Shown in pieces: positions 42,552 through 51,868 of a DNA stretch of 54,557 nt. The notes under the pieces are model-generated. The model ran no database searches, was not told the DNA's origin, and saw nothing but the letters and a program-made list of their open reading frames with translations. The DNA comes from Lachnospiraceae bacterium. Its GTDB lineage: Bacteria > Bacillota > Clostridia > Lachnospirales > Lachnospiraceae. The DNA lies in the NCBI GenBank assembly GCA_017546025.1, contig JAFYYS010000032.1:1-54557 (forward strand), read 5' to 3'. The translations under genes and the position numbers were made by a program. How positions within the stretch are numbered: the stretch's first letter is position 1; every line of letters starts with the position of its first letter.

Positions 42552-44528
42552 ATGAGTGCAGCCGAAACGCACGGCACGTTGGGCCGTAAGAAGAAAAAGA
42601 AAATCTTTACCCGCAAAATGCAAGCAAGATTCTTGCTTGTTTTTTGCGTTGTTTTGGCAGGTTTTTTTGTTCTGATCATCCGAATCATGACGCTGCACCA
42701 GAAGCACGGCATCGATTATTCGAACGCCGTATTGAGCCATCAGAGCTACGTTAACACGAATATCCCGTACGAGCGCGGCAAGATTCTTGACCGGAACGGC
42801 GCCGTTCTCGCCAAGAACGTTGTTACCTATAACGTCATTCTCGACCCGAGCGTCGTGAATGCCAACAACGGCATGTATGTGGAGCCGACGATCAATGCCA
42901 TTACAAAGGCATTCAGCTTAAATGCAGCCGACATCCGCACGATTTTGAAAGAGAAGCCGGACAGCAAATACATCATCCTTTTGAAGGACCGCCCGTATGA
43001 AGAGGTTAAGCACTTCAACGAGCTGCAGGAAGCCAACCACAAGGTTGTTAAGGGCGTCTGGTTTGAAACCAAGTTCAGCCGCGTATATCCTTACGGAAGC
43101 CTGGCGTCGCATGTCGTCGGATTTATCAACTCCGATCATTCCACCGGCATCGGCATTGAAAAGATGTATGACAGCTACCTGACCGGCAAATCCGGACGGG
43201 AGAGCGGTTATTACGACAACGAGCTGAACCTGATTGAAAAGACCTGGCCCGCACAGGACGGCGATACGGTTTATTCCACAATCGACGTTGCCGTGCAGAC
43301 GGCCGTTGAAAAGCATATCAAAGAGTTCAACGCGACAACCGGCTGCGAAAACATCGGTGTCATCGTTATGAACCCGAACAACGGCGAAATCTACGCCATG
43401 GCCAGCAACGAAGGCTTTGATCTGAATGATCCCTTCAACGTGCCGGAGCCTGCTTCAACCGGAAACGACAACACGACGCAGTCCTCGAGTGAAAGCGAAG
43501 ACAAGTCTTCCGATTCCGAAGAAGGAAACAGCGCCGAGGATGCAGAGAAGGCAGCAAAAAAGGAAAGACAGGACCGTCTCGACCGGATGTGGAAGAATTT
43601 CTGCATCCAGTACACCTTTGAGCCCGGTTCCACCTTCAAGTGCATTACCGTTTCCGCAGCGCTTGAGGAAGGGCTGGCCACCCCGGAAAGCACATATTGG
43701 TGCGCCGGCATGATGGAACTCGACCAGTATAAGATTAAGTGTAACGCCAAGCACAGCCAGGTAACGCTTGAGCAGTCGCTCATGAATTCCTGTAATATGG
43801 CGATGATTGATATTTCCTCCAAGCTCGGAAAGTCGACCTTCCGGTCGTATCAGGAACGCTTCGGCTTCGGATACATGACCGGCATCGATCTTCCTGCCGA
43901 GGAAAAGGGCATTCTGATTCCCGAGTCCAACCTGAACCTCGTTGAGCTGGCAACAAGCAGCTTCGGTCAGGGCTTTAACGTGACGATGGTGCAGATGGCC
44001 GCGGCCTACAGCTCCATCGTTAACGGCGGATATTATTATACGCCTCACGTTGTTAAGAAGATTGTGAACTCCGAAGGCGCAACGGTTTATGAAGCGAAAA
44101 ATACGATTGCTGCCCGTACGGTTTCCAAATCCACCGCAGAGTTCATCCGTAAGGCAACCCTTGAAACCGTTCGCGGCGGTACTGCCAGGAAGGCTTCCGT
44201 AAAGGGCTATGATGTCGGCGGAAAGACCGGTACCGCGCAGAAGGGTATCCGTGCAGAGGGACGTTACATCGTTTCGTTCATCGGAAGTGTTCCGGCCGAG
44301 AATCCCCAGGTCGTCATCTACGTTGTCATCGACGAAGTGCATAACGAAGAACTGCACAACAAGAGCACGCCGGCTACGCAGCTGACGTCCGAAATCCTGA
44401 AGGACATTCTGCCGCACCTCGGTTTGTATCCGTCTGACGGAGAAATCGACTATGGCGTTGAGATTGATCACGAAGATGAAGAAGCAGGAGATATCATGGG
44501 TCCCGATGACCATGACCATGATCACTGA
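42552..44528 (+). CDS. Class B penicillin-binding protein (FtsI/SpoVD type)
   Basis: This is a 658-residue transpeptidase that cross-links septal peptidoglycan. It has a basic N-terminus, a transmembrane helix at about 26-46 and a dimerisation domain (YERGKILDRNGAVLAKN). The transpeptidase domain carries SxxK at S360 (EPGSTFK), SxN at 413-415 (SCN) and KTG at 558-560. Unusual features are an acidic, Ser-rich insert of about 45 residues just before the active-site Ser and a tail of alternating Asp and His. There are no PASTA domains, unlike SpoVD and Pbp2B of Bacillus. It is partnered with FtsW downstream. Confidence 0.95.
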   Translation: MSAAETHGTLGRKKKKKIFTRKMQARFLLVFCVVLAGFFVLIIRIMTLHQKHGIDYSNAVLSHQSYVNTNIPYERGKILDRNGAVLAKNVVTYNVILDPSVVNANNGMYVEPTINAITKAFSLNAADIRTILKEKPDSKYIILLKDRPYEEVKHFNELQEANHKVVKGVWFETKFSRVYPYGSLASHVVGFINSDHSTGIGIEKMYDSYLTGKSGRESGYYDNELNLIEKTWPAQDGDTVYSTIDVAVQTAVEKHIKEFNATTGCENIGVIVMNPNNGEIYAMASNEGFDLNDPFNVPEPASTGNDNTTQSSSESEDKSSDSEEGNSAEDAEKAAKKERQDRLDRMWKNFCIQYTFEPGSTFKCITVSAALEEGLATPESTYWCAGMMELDQYKIKCNAKHSQVTLEQSLMNSCNMAMIDISSKLGKSTFRSYQERFGFGYMTGIDLPAEEKGILIPESNLNLVELATSSFGQGFNVTMVQMAAAYSSIVNGGYYYTPHVVKKIVNSEGATVYEAKNTIAARTVSKSTAEFIRKATLETVRGGTARKASVKGYDVGGKTGTAQKGIRAEGRYIVSFIGSVPAENPQVVIYVVIDEVHNEELHNKSTPATQLTSEILKDILPHLGLYPSDGEIDYGVEIDHEDEEAGDIMGPDDHDHDH

Positions 44529-44546
44529 TTTAAAAGGAGCACAAAG

Positions 44547-45908
44547 ATGGAGCTTAAAGACAAGAAGGTCGTTATCATCGGTGCCGGAAAGAGCGGCATT
44601 TCCGCATGTAAACTTCTGACGGAGGAGGGTGCCGACATCACGCTTTATGACGGCAACGAAAAGCTGAATCCGAACGAAGTACGCGAAAAGCTCGGTCCGG
44701 ATTTCACCGGCAAGATTCTGATCGGAGAATTCCCGAAATCACTTGAGGAGCAGGCGGAACTTGTCATCGTAAGCCCCGGTGTTCCGAGAGACCTTCCGTT
44801 CTTACAAAGACTCGACGAAGCCGATGTCCCGATCTGGGGCGAGGTAGAGCTCGCATACCGTTTCGCAAAGGGTAAGCTGATTGCCGTCACCGGCACGAAC
44901 GGTAAGACGACGACAACGGCTCTTACCGGCGAAATCATGAAGCTTTTCTTTGAGAAGGTTTTCGTGGTCGGAAACATCGGAACGCCGTATACCGATTTTG
45001 CAAAGCAGATGACCGATGACAGCGTGACGGTTGCCGAGATGAGCAGCTTCCAGCTTGAGTCGGTGGAAGAGTTCCATCCGTGCGTCAGCATGATTCTGAA
45101 CATCACTCCCGACCATCTGAACCGCCATCATACGATGGAGGCCTACACTGCCGCAAAATTCAACATTGCGGCCAACCAGACGCCCGGTGAGGTCTGCATC
45201 CTGAATTACGAGGACGAAAGACTCCGTGAGGGTGCGAAGGATCTTCACACGAAGATTTTCTGGTTCAGCAGCTCCCGCGTGTTAAAAAGAGGATTGTATC
45301 TTTCCGGCGATCTGATCATGTATAACGACGGAACAAAGGAAGAAACGGTTATTAATGTGCATGAGATGAACATCATCGGAAAGCACAATTACGAAAATGC
45401 GATGGCCGCCATTGCGGCCGGCATTTCGATGAAGGTCCCGATGGATCTGATTCGCGAAGCTCTCCGGAATTTCGTTGCCGTGGAGCACAGAATCGAATAT
45501 ACCGCAACCAAGAACGGCGTATTGTATTATAACGATTCGAAGGGCACCAATCCGGATGCTTCGATTCAGGCCGTTAAGGCCATGACAAGACCGACGCTTT
45601 TAATCGGCGGCGGCTATGACAAAGGCTCCGTATACGACGAGTGGATTGCCACCTTCCCCGGAACCGTTAAGACGCTCATCCTGATGGGCCAGACGGCCGA
45701 TAAGATTGAGGAAACGGCAAGACGCATGGGATTTACCGCAATCGTGCGTGTGAACAGCATGGAAGAGGCAGTGAAATACTGCTACGAGAATGCAAAAAGC
45801 GGAGATGCGGTCCTGCTTTCCCCGTGCTGCGCAAGCTGGGGCATGTTTAAAAACTACGAGGAGCGCGGTGAAATCTTCAAGAATCTTGTAAGAGCGCTTC
45901 CCGATTAA
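44547..45908 (+). CDS. murD: UDP-MurNAc-L-Ala:D-Glu ligase MurD
   Basis: MurD, 453 residues, adds D-glutamate to UDP-MurNAc-L-alanine. It has an N-terminal Rossmann domain (KKVVIIGAGKSGISACKLL), an ATP site VTGTNGKTTTTAL, the middle-domain EMSSFQLESVEEF and NITPDHLNRHHTM, and the C-terminal YYNDSKGTNPDAS and SPCCASWGMFKNYEERG. AAAGGAG precedes the ATG. mraY and murF, which normally sit between the PBP and murD, are not here. Confidence 0.97.
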   Translation: MELKDKKVVIIGAGKSGISACKLLTEEGADITLYDGNEKLNPNEVREKLGPDFTGKILIGEFPKSLEEQAELVIVSPGVPRDLPFLQRLDEADVPIWGEVELAYRFAKGKLIAVTGTNGKTTTTALTGEIMKLFFEKVFVVGNIGTPYTDFAKQMTDDSVTVAEMSSFQLESVEEFHPCVSMILNITPDHLNRHHTMEAYTAAKFNIAANQTPGEVCILNYEDERLREGAKDLHTKIFWFSSSRVLKRGLYLSGDLIMYNDGTKEETVINVHEMNIIGKHNYENAMAAIAAGISMKVPMDLIREALRNFVAVEHRIEYTATKNGVLYYNDSKGTNPDASIQAVKAMTRPTLLIGGGYDKGSVYDEWIATFPGTVKTLILMGQTADKIEETARRMGFTAIVRVNSMEEAVKYCYENAKSGDAVLLSPCCASWGMFKNYEERGEIFKNLVRALPD

Positions 45909-45926
45909 GGATTAAGAGGAACTACT

Positions 45927-47129
45927 GTGGCAAAGGATTTATCGACAATCAAGAGTTCGCTGCGTAAGGAAGAGGGCGGCCGTGAGGACAGAAAAAAGGT
46001 GAGTGCGGAAAAGCACTATTATGACTACACCCTTTTGTTCCTGATCCTCTTTTTGACGTGCTTCGGTATCGTCATGATTTACAGCATCAGCGCCTTCAAT
46101 GCAACGAAATACTACGATAACGCCACGCTGTTCGTAAGAAACCAGGCGATTTTCGCGGTCGGCGGATTCGTCGTCATGATTCTTGTCTCCAAATTCGATT
46201 ATCACTGGTATATCAAAAAGTTCGGCACGAAGGGCTTTCAGTTCAGCCTTTTGACGGTTGCTTATATTGTATGCCTTTTGCTGCAGCTTTTCGTTTTGAA
46301 GTTCGGCGACGGAACGAACGGTTCGAACCGCTGGATTCCGATCGGCTTCTTCAAGCTGCAGCCGTCAGAGCTTACCAAGGTTATGATTGTTCTGATGACT
46401 GCCTATATTGTATATGTTTCCCCAAAGCGCCTGGACCGCTTCTCGGGTTACGCAAGACTTTTGGTGTTTACCGCCCCGGTTATCGCGCTTATTGCCGTGG
46501 AAAATCTGACGACAGCCGTCATCATCGGTGCTGTCGTTATGGTTGTGCCGTTTGTTTCCAGCCGTAAGGTATTGTATTTCTTCGCGGTACTCGGCGCGGT
46601 TATCCTCATCGGCATTCTGTTCATTCACTTTAAGGGGTACCGTCTTGCCCGTATCGATGTCTGGAAGGACATTGAAAACACGCCGGGCGGCTATCAGATT
46701 TTACAGGGCTTATATGCCATCGCGAGCGGCGGCTGGTTTGGTAAGGGACTCGGCAACAGCATCCAGAAGCTCGGCTACATTCCCGAGGTTCATACCGATA
46801 TGATTTTCACCTGCATCATCGAAGAGCTCGGCATTGTCGGCGGCCTTTTGCTGATCTGTGTTTATATCATTCTGCTGATCAGAATTTATAAGATTGCGGC
46901 CAATGCGCCGGATCTTTTCGGTTCCTTAATCTGTGTCGGCGTCTTTGTTCAGATTGCTCTGCAGGCCATTTTGAACATTGCCGTTGTCACCAATACGATT
47001 CCTTCTACCGGAATTCCGCTTCCGTTCATCAGCTACGGAGGCAGTTCTCTGGCCTTTCTCATGCTCGAAATGGGCCTCGTTCTGAATGTATCCAATCAGA
47101 TTGATTACAATGCGCAGCTGCCGCAATAG
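45927..47129 (+). CDS. ftsW: Septal peptidoglycan polymerase FtsW
   Basis: FtsW, 400 residues, is a SEDS-family glycosyltransferase with about ten membrane helices. It works with the class B PBP encoded two genes upstream. SEDS landmarks present are GDGTNGSNRWIPIGFFKLQPSELTKV, the catalytic-loop region RIDVWKDIENTPGGYQILQGLYAIASGGWFGKGLG and HTDMIFTCIIEELG, and GIPLPFISYGGSSL near the end. It starts at GTG, with AAGAGGA upstream. SpoVE is a close relative, and the position before divIB and ftsZ favours FtsW. Confidence 0.95.
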   Translation: MAKDLSTIKSSLRKEEGGREDRKKVSAEKHYYDYTLLFLILFLTCFGIVMIYSISAFNATKYYDNATLFVRNQAIFAVGGFVVMILVSKFDYHWYIKKFGTKGFQFSLLTVAYIVCLLLQLFVLKFGDGTNGSNRWIPIGFFKLQPSELTKVMIVLMTAYIVYVSPKRLDRFSGYARLLVFTAPVIALIAVENLTTAVIIGAVVMVVPFVSSRKVLYFFAVLGAVILIGILFIHFKGYRLARIDVWKDIENTPGGYQILQGLYAIASGGWFGKGLGNSIQKLGYIPEVHTDMIFTCIIEELGIVGGLLLICVYIILLIRIYKIAANAPDLFGSLICVGVFVQIALQAILNIAVVTNTIPSTGIPLPFISYGGSSLAFLMLEMGLVLNVSNQIDYNAQLPQ

Positions 47130-47139
47130 GGAGTAATAT

Positions 47140-47928
47140 ATGGCGAAAGTCGTCAAACTGGAAAAAAGAAGCGAAAAGCTTCTGAAGATTTTGATGTTTC
47201 TGCTTCTTGCGGTACTGATTCTTTCCGTCGCAGTTGTATTCTTCAAAAAGAAGTACCGGATCGATCCGAAAACAGATGTCTCCGTAACGATCATCGGCAT
47301 GAGTAATCGGTATACGGAGGAGCAGATCCGGGACTGTGTTCTCAACAAATGGTATCACGATTACTGGATTCTCACCAAATGGTATTACAAGTATAAATCG
47401 GTTCCGACCCTCCCTTATCTGGAGAAAATCACGGTCAATGTGACAAAGGAAGGGAAGATTGAAATCCGCGCTTATGAGAAAATGCCCATCGGCTGCATCA
47501 AAGAGATGAACTATTTTCTCTATTTTGATTCCGACGGGGTCATCGTATCTTCAAAAACAGAAAATGTGGAAAAACTGCCGGTCATCACCGGACTGACCTA
47601 TTCGAAGGTGACGATGTACCAGCCGTTCGAAACGGAAAAGTCGAATCTGGCACGGGTTGTCATGAATATCGTACGACAGCTGCAGAAAAGCGAAATTACT
47701 GCATCCGAGATACATTTCGGGGAAGACGATGAGGTCATTTTATGGTGCGACGGCAACCGTTTTGACCTCGGAACGAGGGATGCATACGACGTTCAGATCG
47801 CCATGATACGCGGAATTTTGGACAGAATTGACGGTTCGCAGCTAAAATACGATTTTCACATGGAAAATGTCGAGAATATCACGGATAATGTAAATGCTAC
47901 ACTTATAGAAAGACAGTCTGTAGAATGA
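47140..47928 (+). CDS. divIB: DivIB/FtsQ division protein
   Basis: This is a 262-residue bitopic protein with a short basic cytoplasmic part and a membrane helix at about 16-38. A POTRA-like domain follows (VSVTIIGMSNRYTEEQIRDCV), then the beta domain (LPYLEKITVNVTKEGKIEIRAYEKMPIGCI; YLYFDSDGVIV-like strand; LPVITGL). These are the hallmarks of DivIB/FtsQ. It regulates FtsW-PBP at the septum with FtsL. GGGAG lies before the ATG, 10 bases after ftsW. The order ftsW-divIB-ftsZ lacks murG and ftsA. Confidence 0.92.
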   Translation: MAKVVKLEKRSEKLLKILMFLLLAVLILSVAVVFFKKKYRIDPKTDVSVTIIGMSNRYTEEQIRDCVLNKWYHDYWILTKWYYKYKSVPTLPYLEKITVNVTKEGKIEIRAYEKMPIGCIKEMNYFLYFDSDGVIVSSKTENVEKLPVITGLTYSKVTMYQPFETEKSNLARVVMNIVRQLQKSEITASEIHFGEDDEVILWCDGNRFDLGTRDAYDVQIAMIRGILDRIDGSQLKYDFHMENVENITDNVNATLIERQSVE

Positions 47929-47992
47929 AAGTCGAAAAATTTGCACCGTGTAGAATAAATTTAAAAAAAGTCAGTGTTTTTCAAAATTCTAC

Positions 47993-48021
47993 TTGCATCT
48001 CACGAGTTTTCGTACTATAGT
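47993..48021 (+). promoter_or_regulatory. ftsZ: Promoter of ftsZ
   Basis: TTGCAT, a 17-base spacer and TATAGT lie about 70 bases before the ftsZ start. FtsZ can thus be made independently of the long dcw transcript. Confidence 0.75.
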
Positions 48022-48091
48022 ATTATTAGATTTTTGTCAGGTGCGGGCGATTTTTCCGCCCCGTCATATAAATAATTAGGAGGACAAACCC

Positions 48092-49366
48092 TTGCTTGAA
48101 ATTAAAGGTGATGAGAGAGAAGCCGGTGCAAAGATTATCGTAATCGGTGTCGGCGGCGCAGGTAACAATGCGGTTAACCGAATGATTGAAGAGGGCATTC
48201 AGTGTGTTGAGTTCGTATGTGTGAACACCGACCGTCAGCATCTGAAGAACTGTAAGGCTCCGACCTGCATTCAGATCGGCGAGAAGCTGACCAAGGGATT
48301 GGGTGCCGGTTCTCAGCCCGACGTAGGAGAGAAGGCTGCAGAAGAAAGTAAAGAAGAATTAACCCAGATGATTAAGGGTGCTGATATGGTATTTGTCACC
48401 TGCGGTATGGGCGGCGGTACCGGTACCGGTGCAGCTCCCGTTGTAGCGCAGATTGCGAAGGAGCTCGGCGTTCTGACCGTCGGCATCGTAACGAAGCCTT
48501 TCCGTTTCGAAGCGAAGCAGCGTATGGCCAATGCCATTGCCGGTATCGAAAGACTCCGTCAGCATGTTGACACTTTGATTGTAATCCCGAATGACCGTCT
48601 GCTTGAGATTGTTGACCGTCGTACGACGATGCCTGAGGCACTCAGAAAGGCCGATGAGGTTCTTCAGCAGGGTGTTCAGGGTATTACCGATCTGATTAAT
48701 GATACGGCTCTGATCAACCTCGACTTCGCGGATGTACAGACCGTTATGAAGGATAAGGGCATTGCCCACATCGGTATCGGTTACGGAACCGGTGATGACA
48801 AGTGCATGGAAGCCGTTAAGCAGGCTACCACATCCCCGCTTCTTGAGACGAACATCGAGGGCGCAAGCCATGTCATCCTGCAGATTGCCGGTGCTGTCAG
48901 CCTGATTGAGGTTAACGAGGCTGCTACTTATGTACAGGAGCTTTGCGGAGAGGATGCCAACATCATCTTCGGTGCCATGTATGATGAAACGATTCCGGAC
49001 CAGTGCCGCATCACGGTTATTGCTACCGGACTTGATGAGACGGCCAGCAAGGGTTCCAGCCAGTCTTCCGCATCCCGCGGAAATTACTACGGCGGAAACA
49101 CGCAGAAGAAGTCCCAGCCTTCGGCTCCGGGATATACCGGTTTCGGTTTCATGAACAGCCGTACCACTTCTTCCGTTGCAAAGCCTGTTTCCCAGCCCGT
49201 CAGTCCCGCTCCGGCTCCGAGCCCTGTCGTACAGACGCCGAAGCCCGTATTCGTGCAGACGCCGCATGAGGAAGCTGCTGCTCCCGTTGTAAAGAAGCCT
49301 GAAGCAAAAGAGAATTCCGGAAGCGGAATCAAGATTCCCGAATTCCTTCAGAAGAATAAGCGGTAA
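48092..49366 (+). CDS. ftsZ: Cell division GTPase FtsZ
   Basis: FtsZ, 424 residues, is the tubulin-like GTPase that forms the Z ring. Visible features are [16 protein letters not shown] near residue 15-30, the GTP signature GGGTGTG at 107-113, the T7 loop [11 protein letters not shown], a Ser/Pro-rich linker of about 90 residues, and the conserved C-terminal peptide IPEFLQKNK that binds FtsA, SepF or EzrA-type partners. The start codon is TTG, at 8 bases from a strong AGGAGG. No ATG or GTG in frame fits the family N-terminus. It has its own promoter and a strong terminator. Confidence 0.98.
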   Translation: MLEIKGDEREAGAKIIVIGVGGAGNNAVNRMIEEGIQCVEFVCVNTDRQHLKNCKAPTCIQIGEKLTKGLGAGSQPDVGEKAAEESKEELTQMIKGADMVFVTCGMGGGTGTGAAPVVAQIAKELGVLTVGIVTKPFRFEAKQRMANAIAGIERLRQHVDTLIVIPNDRLLEIVDRRTTMPEALRKADEVLQQGVQGITDLINDTALINLDFADVQTVMKDKGIAHIGIGYGTGDDKCMEAVKQATTSPLLETNIEGASHVILQIAGAVSLIEVNEAATYVQELCGEDANIIFGAMYDETIPDQCRITVIATGLDETASKGSSQSSASRGNYYGGNTQKKSQPSAPGYTGFGFMNSRTTSSVAKPVSQPVSPAPAPSPVVQTPKPVFVQTPHEEAAAPVVKKPEAKENSGSGIKIPEFLQKNKR

Positions 49367-49386
49367 TACAGATTAAGATTTTGATG

Positions 49387-49420
49387 ATCGGAACCGGTAA
49401 AAGCCGGTTCCGATTTTTTT
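49387..49420 (+). terminator. Strong intrinsic terminator after ftsZ
   Basis: ATCGGAACCGG (49387-49397) pairs perfectly with CCGGTTCCGAT (49404-49414) around TAAAAG, followed by a T tract. Confidence 0.92.
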
Positions 49421-49421
49421 A

Positions 49422-49450
49422 TTGAAGCAGCAGGTAAATCGTGATATAAT
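49422..49450 (+). promoter_or_regulatory. Promoter of the C11 protease gene set
   Basis: TTGAAG, a 17-base spacer and consensus TATAAT with an extended TGA just before it begin right after the ftsZ terminator. Confidence 0.75.
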
Positions 49451-49453
49451 TTT

Positions 49454-49495
49454 ATGCGTAAGTCCGGAGGGAAAGCCCTTCCGGAAGGGACGCAT
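49454..49495 (+). promoter_or_regulatory. Leader hairpin of the C11 protease gene
   Basis: ATGCGT pairs with ACGCAT, and inside it TCCGGAGGG pairs with CCCTTCCGGA (one bulged T). A short T run and the true ribosome site GGAGG follow at once. It could stabilise the mRNA, act as an attenuator, or expose and hide a decoy GGAGG. Confidence 0.45.
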
Positions 49496-49512
49496 GTTTT
49501 TGGAGGCATCAT

Positions 49513-51849
49513 ATGGATCAGAACAGACCTACCGGCAGAAAAAAGAATGTAACCGGAACTGGTGCAGAAGTACATAAGAGAGAAGAAGGTCTCGGAACCG
49601 GTCCCGTCGGACAGGGATACGGCTCTCATAATACCGTGAATCCGGGCGGCGGCTCTTCGATGGGCGGCTCGGGAATCAAGCGTGCCGCAGGCGGCGGTTC
49701 GATTCTTCTTGTCATCATTCTTTTGCTTTTGGGCTCCAAAGGCAACCTGGGCAGCATGCTCGGCGGATTGCTCGGCGGAGGCGGTACGAATGACGGTGGG
49801 GATACCGGCACGGATATCGTCGTAACCCAGCAGCAGGATCCCACACCCACGCAGAAGGTTGACCAGACCGTTGTTAAGGGTGCCAGAGAGAAGAGAACCG
49901 CGTTAAAGGGCAACGGTAAGGATACCGTTACCATCATGGTTTACATGTGCGGTACCGATTTGGAATCCAAGTACGGCATGGCAACGAATGACCTGAATGA
50001 AATGAAGAACGCGAAATTCGGCGACAATGTGAAGATCATTGTTCTGACCGGCGGCTGTTCCAAATGGAAGACTCAGGGCATCTCCAATGATGTGAATCAG
50101 ATTTATCAGGTGAAATCCGGTTCTGTCACGAGACTGGAAGCCAACTTCGGCAAGAAGGCCATGACGGACCCGACCAACCTTTCCGATTTCATTAAATATT
50201 GTTCAAAGAATTATCCGGCAGACCGGAACTTCCTGATTCTTTGGGATCACGGCGGCGGATCTGTCAGCGGATACGGCTACGATGAAAAGAACAGCAGATC
50301 GGGCTCCATGAATCTGGCGGGCCTGAATACCGCTTTGAAGTCGGCCGGCATGACATTTGACATCATCGGCTTTGACGCCTGCCTGATGGCTACGGCGGAA
50401 ACGGCTCTGATGCTTGATAACTATGGTGATTATCTGATTGCCTCCGAGGAAACCGAACCCGGCATCGGCTGGTATTACACGAACTGGCTGACCCAGCTCG
50501 GCAACAATACCTCCATCCCGTCGACCACGCTCGGCAAGACAATCATCGACGATTTCGTATCGACCTGTGCAAAGCAGTGCCGCGGTCAGAAGACGACGCT
50601 TTCCCTGATTGACCTTGCGGAATTTGCCTATACGGTTCCCGGCGCACTGAGCGATTTCTCCAAGTCCGTAAGCGGTAAGCTGAAGGAGAAGGACTACGAG
50701 ACCGTTTCGAAGGCACGTGCAGGCACGAGAGAGTTCGCACAGAGCACCAAGATCGACCAGGTTGACTTAACGAACCTCGCCCTTAATATGAATACGAAGG
50801 AAGGAAAGGCGCTTGCCAAGGCCATTCAGGGCGCTGTCAAGTACAACCTGACTTCCAACAATATGACCAATGCGTACGGCGTTTCGATTTACTTCCCTTA
50901 CCAGAAGACCTCGAGCGTTGACAGCGCATGCAGAACCTACAACCAGATCGGCATGGATTCCGATTACGCAAACTGCATCCGTGAGTTTGCTTCCCTGGAA
51001 ACCTCCGGGCAGATTGCGGGCGGCGGCACAAGCTCGCCTCTTGGGTCACTGTTTGATCTCGGCAGCTCGATCGTCGGCGGTGACGGCGGCGGTTCGGACC
51101 TTCTTTCCTCGCTTCTGAGCGGCTTCTTAAGCGGTGGCCGCAGCGTGGAGGGAATGAATCCCGATGAGACGGAATTCCTGAAGGATCAGAATACGGATGA
51201 GCTTGCCTCCTATGTTTCCGAGCATATGCTGAGCGGCGACCTCCGCTTCGTGAAGAAGGGGAACGATTATGTTCTCACACTTTCCGAAGACAACTGGAAC
51301 ATGGTTCACCGTGTGGATAAGAACATGTTCGTTTACGATGGCAAAGGATACATCGACCTCGGACTCGACAACGTATATTCGTATGACGAGCAGGGCAATC
51401 TGATTGCCGATACCGAGAAGACCTGGGTTGCCATTAACAATCAGGTTGTTCCTTATTATCATACCGATTCTTCCGTTGTGGACGGAAAGGAATACTTCTT
51501 CGGTTATATCCCTGCTGATGTAGACGGAGAGCGCTGTGAGATTCAGGTTTGCTTCGATGACGAAGGCAAGGGCAGCATCATCGGTGTTCTTCCCGTTTAT
51601 AAGGACGGGGAGACAGATACCGTTGCCAAGGGACTTGAGAGCCTTACCGTAGGAAGTAAGATTGATCTGATCTGCGATTACTACAGCGAGGACGGCACCT
51701 ATCTTGACAGCTACTATTTCGGAGATCCGATTACGGTGACCGAAGAGATGGTTGTCAGCGATGTGGAATTGAAGGATTACCCCGTCAAGATTCTTTACAG
51801 ACTGACGGATATGTACAATAACGAGTATTGGACCAGACCGATTCAATAA
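49513..51849 (+). CDS. Clostripain-family (C11) cysteine protease, membrane anchored
   Basis: This 778-residue protein has a polar, Gly-rich N-terminus and a membrane helix at about 62-74, then Gly-rich and Pro/Thr spacers. The C11 catalytic domain covers about 130-480, with VTIMVYMCGTDLES, catalytic H246 in WDHGGG and C290 in FDACLMA, and the substrate-pocket strand ASEETEPGIGW. C11 enzymes usually cleave after Arg or Lys. A beta-rich C-terminal region (about 575-778) is typical of Lachnospiraceae members. There is no cleavable signal, so it is probably anchored with the protease outside. TGGAGG precedes the ATG. A degenerate trypsin-fold protein gene follows 19 bases later. Confidence 0.94.
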   Translation: MDQNRPTGRKKNVTGTGAEVHKREEGLGTGPVGQGYGSHNTVNPGGGSSMGGSGIKRAAGGGSILLVIILLLLGSKGNLGSMLGGLLGGGGTNDGGDTGTDIVVTQQQDPTPTQKVDQTVVKGAREKRTALKGNGKDTVTIMVYMCGTDLESKYGMATNDLNEMKNAKFGDNVKIIVLTGGCSKWKTQGISNDVNQIYQVKSGSVTRLEANFGKKAMTDPTNLSDFIKYCSKNYPADRNFLILWDHGGGSVSGYGYDEKNSRSGSMNLAGLNTALKSAGMTFDIIGFDACLMATAETALMLDNYGDYLIASEETEPGIGWYYTNWLTQLGNNTSIPSTTLGKTIIDDFVSTCAKQCRGQKTTLSLIDLAEFAYTVPGALSDFSKSVSGKLKEKDYETVSKARAGTREFAQSTKIDQVDLTNLALNMNTKEGKALAKAIQGAVKYNLTSNNMTNAYGVSIYFPYQKTSSVDSACRTYNQIGMDSDYANCIREFASLETSGQIAGGGTSSPLGSLFDLGSSIVGGDGGGSDLLSSLLSGFLSGGRSVEGMNPDETEFLKDQNTDELASYVSEHMLSGDLRFVKKGNDYVLTLSEDNWNMVHRVDKNMFVYDGKGYIDLGLDNVYSYDEQGNLIADTEKTWVAINNQVVPYYHTDSSVVDGKEYFFGYIPADVDGERCEIQVCFDDEGKGSIIGVLPVYKDGETDTVAKGLESLTVGSKIDLICDYYSEDGTYLDSYYFGDPITVTEEMVVSDVELKDYPVKILYRLTDMYNNEYWTRPIQ

Positions 51850-51868
51850 TCGTCAAGCGGAGGAAAGC

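Noticed and set aside
41625-42740. 371-codon minus-strand frame opposite rsmH and ftsL
   Set aside because: No domain and no start signal. It crosses three real gene boundaries on the other strand.
43455-44525. 356-codon minus-strand frame opposite the PBP gene
   Set aside because: Shadow of a gene with all transpeptidase motifs. No independent evidence.
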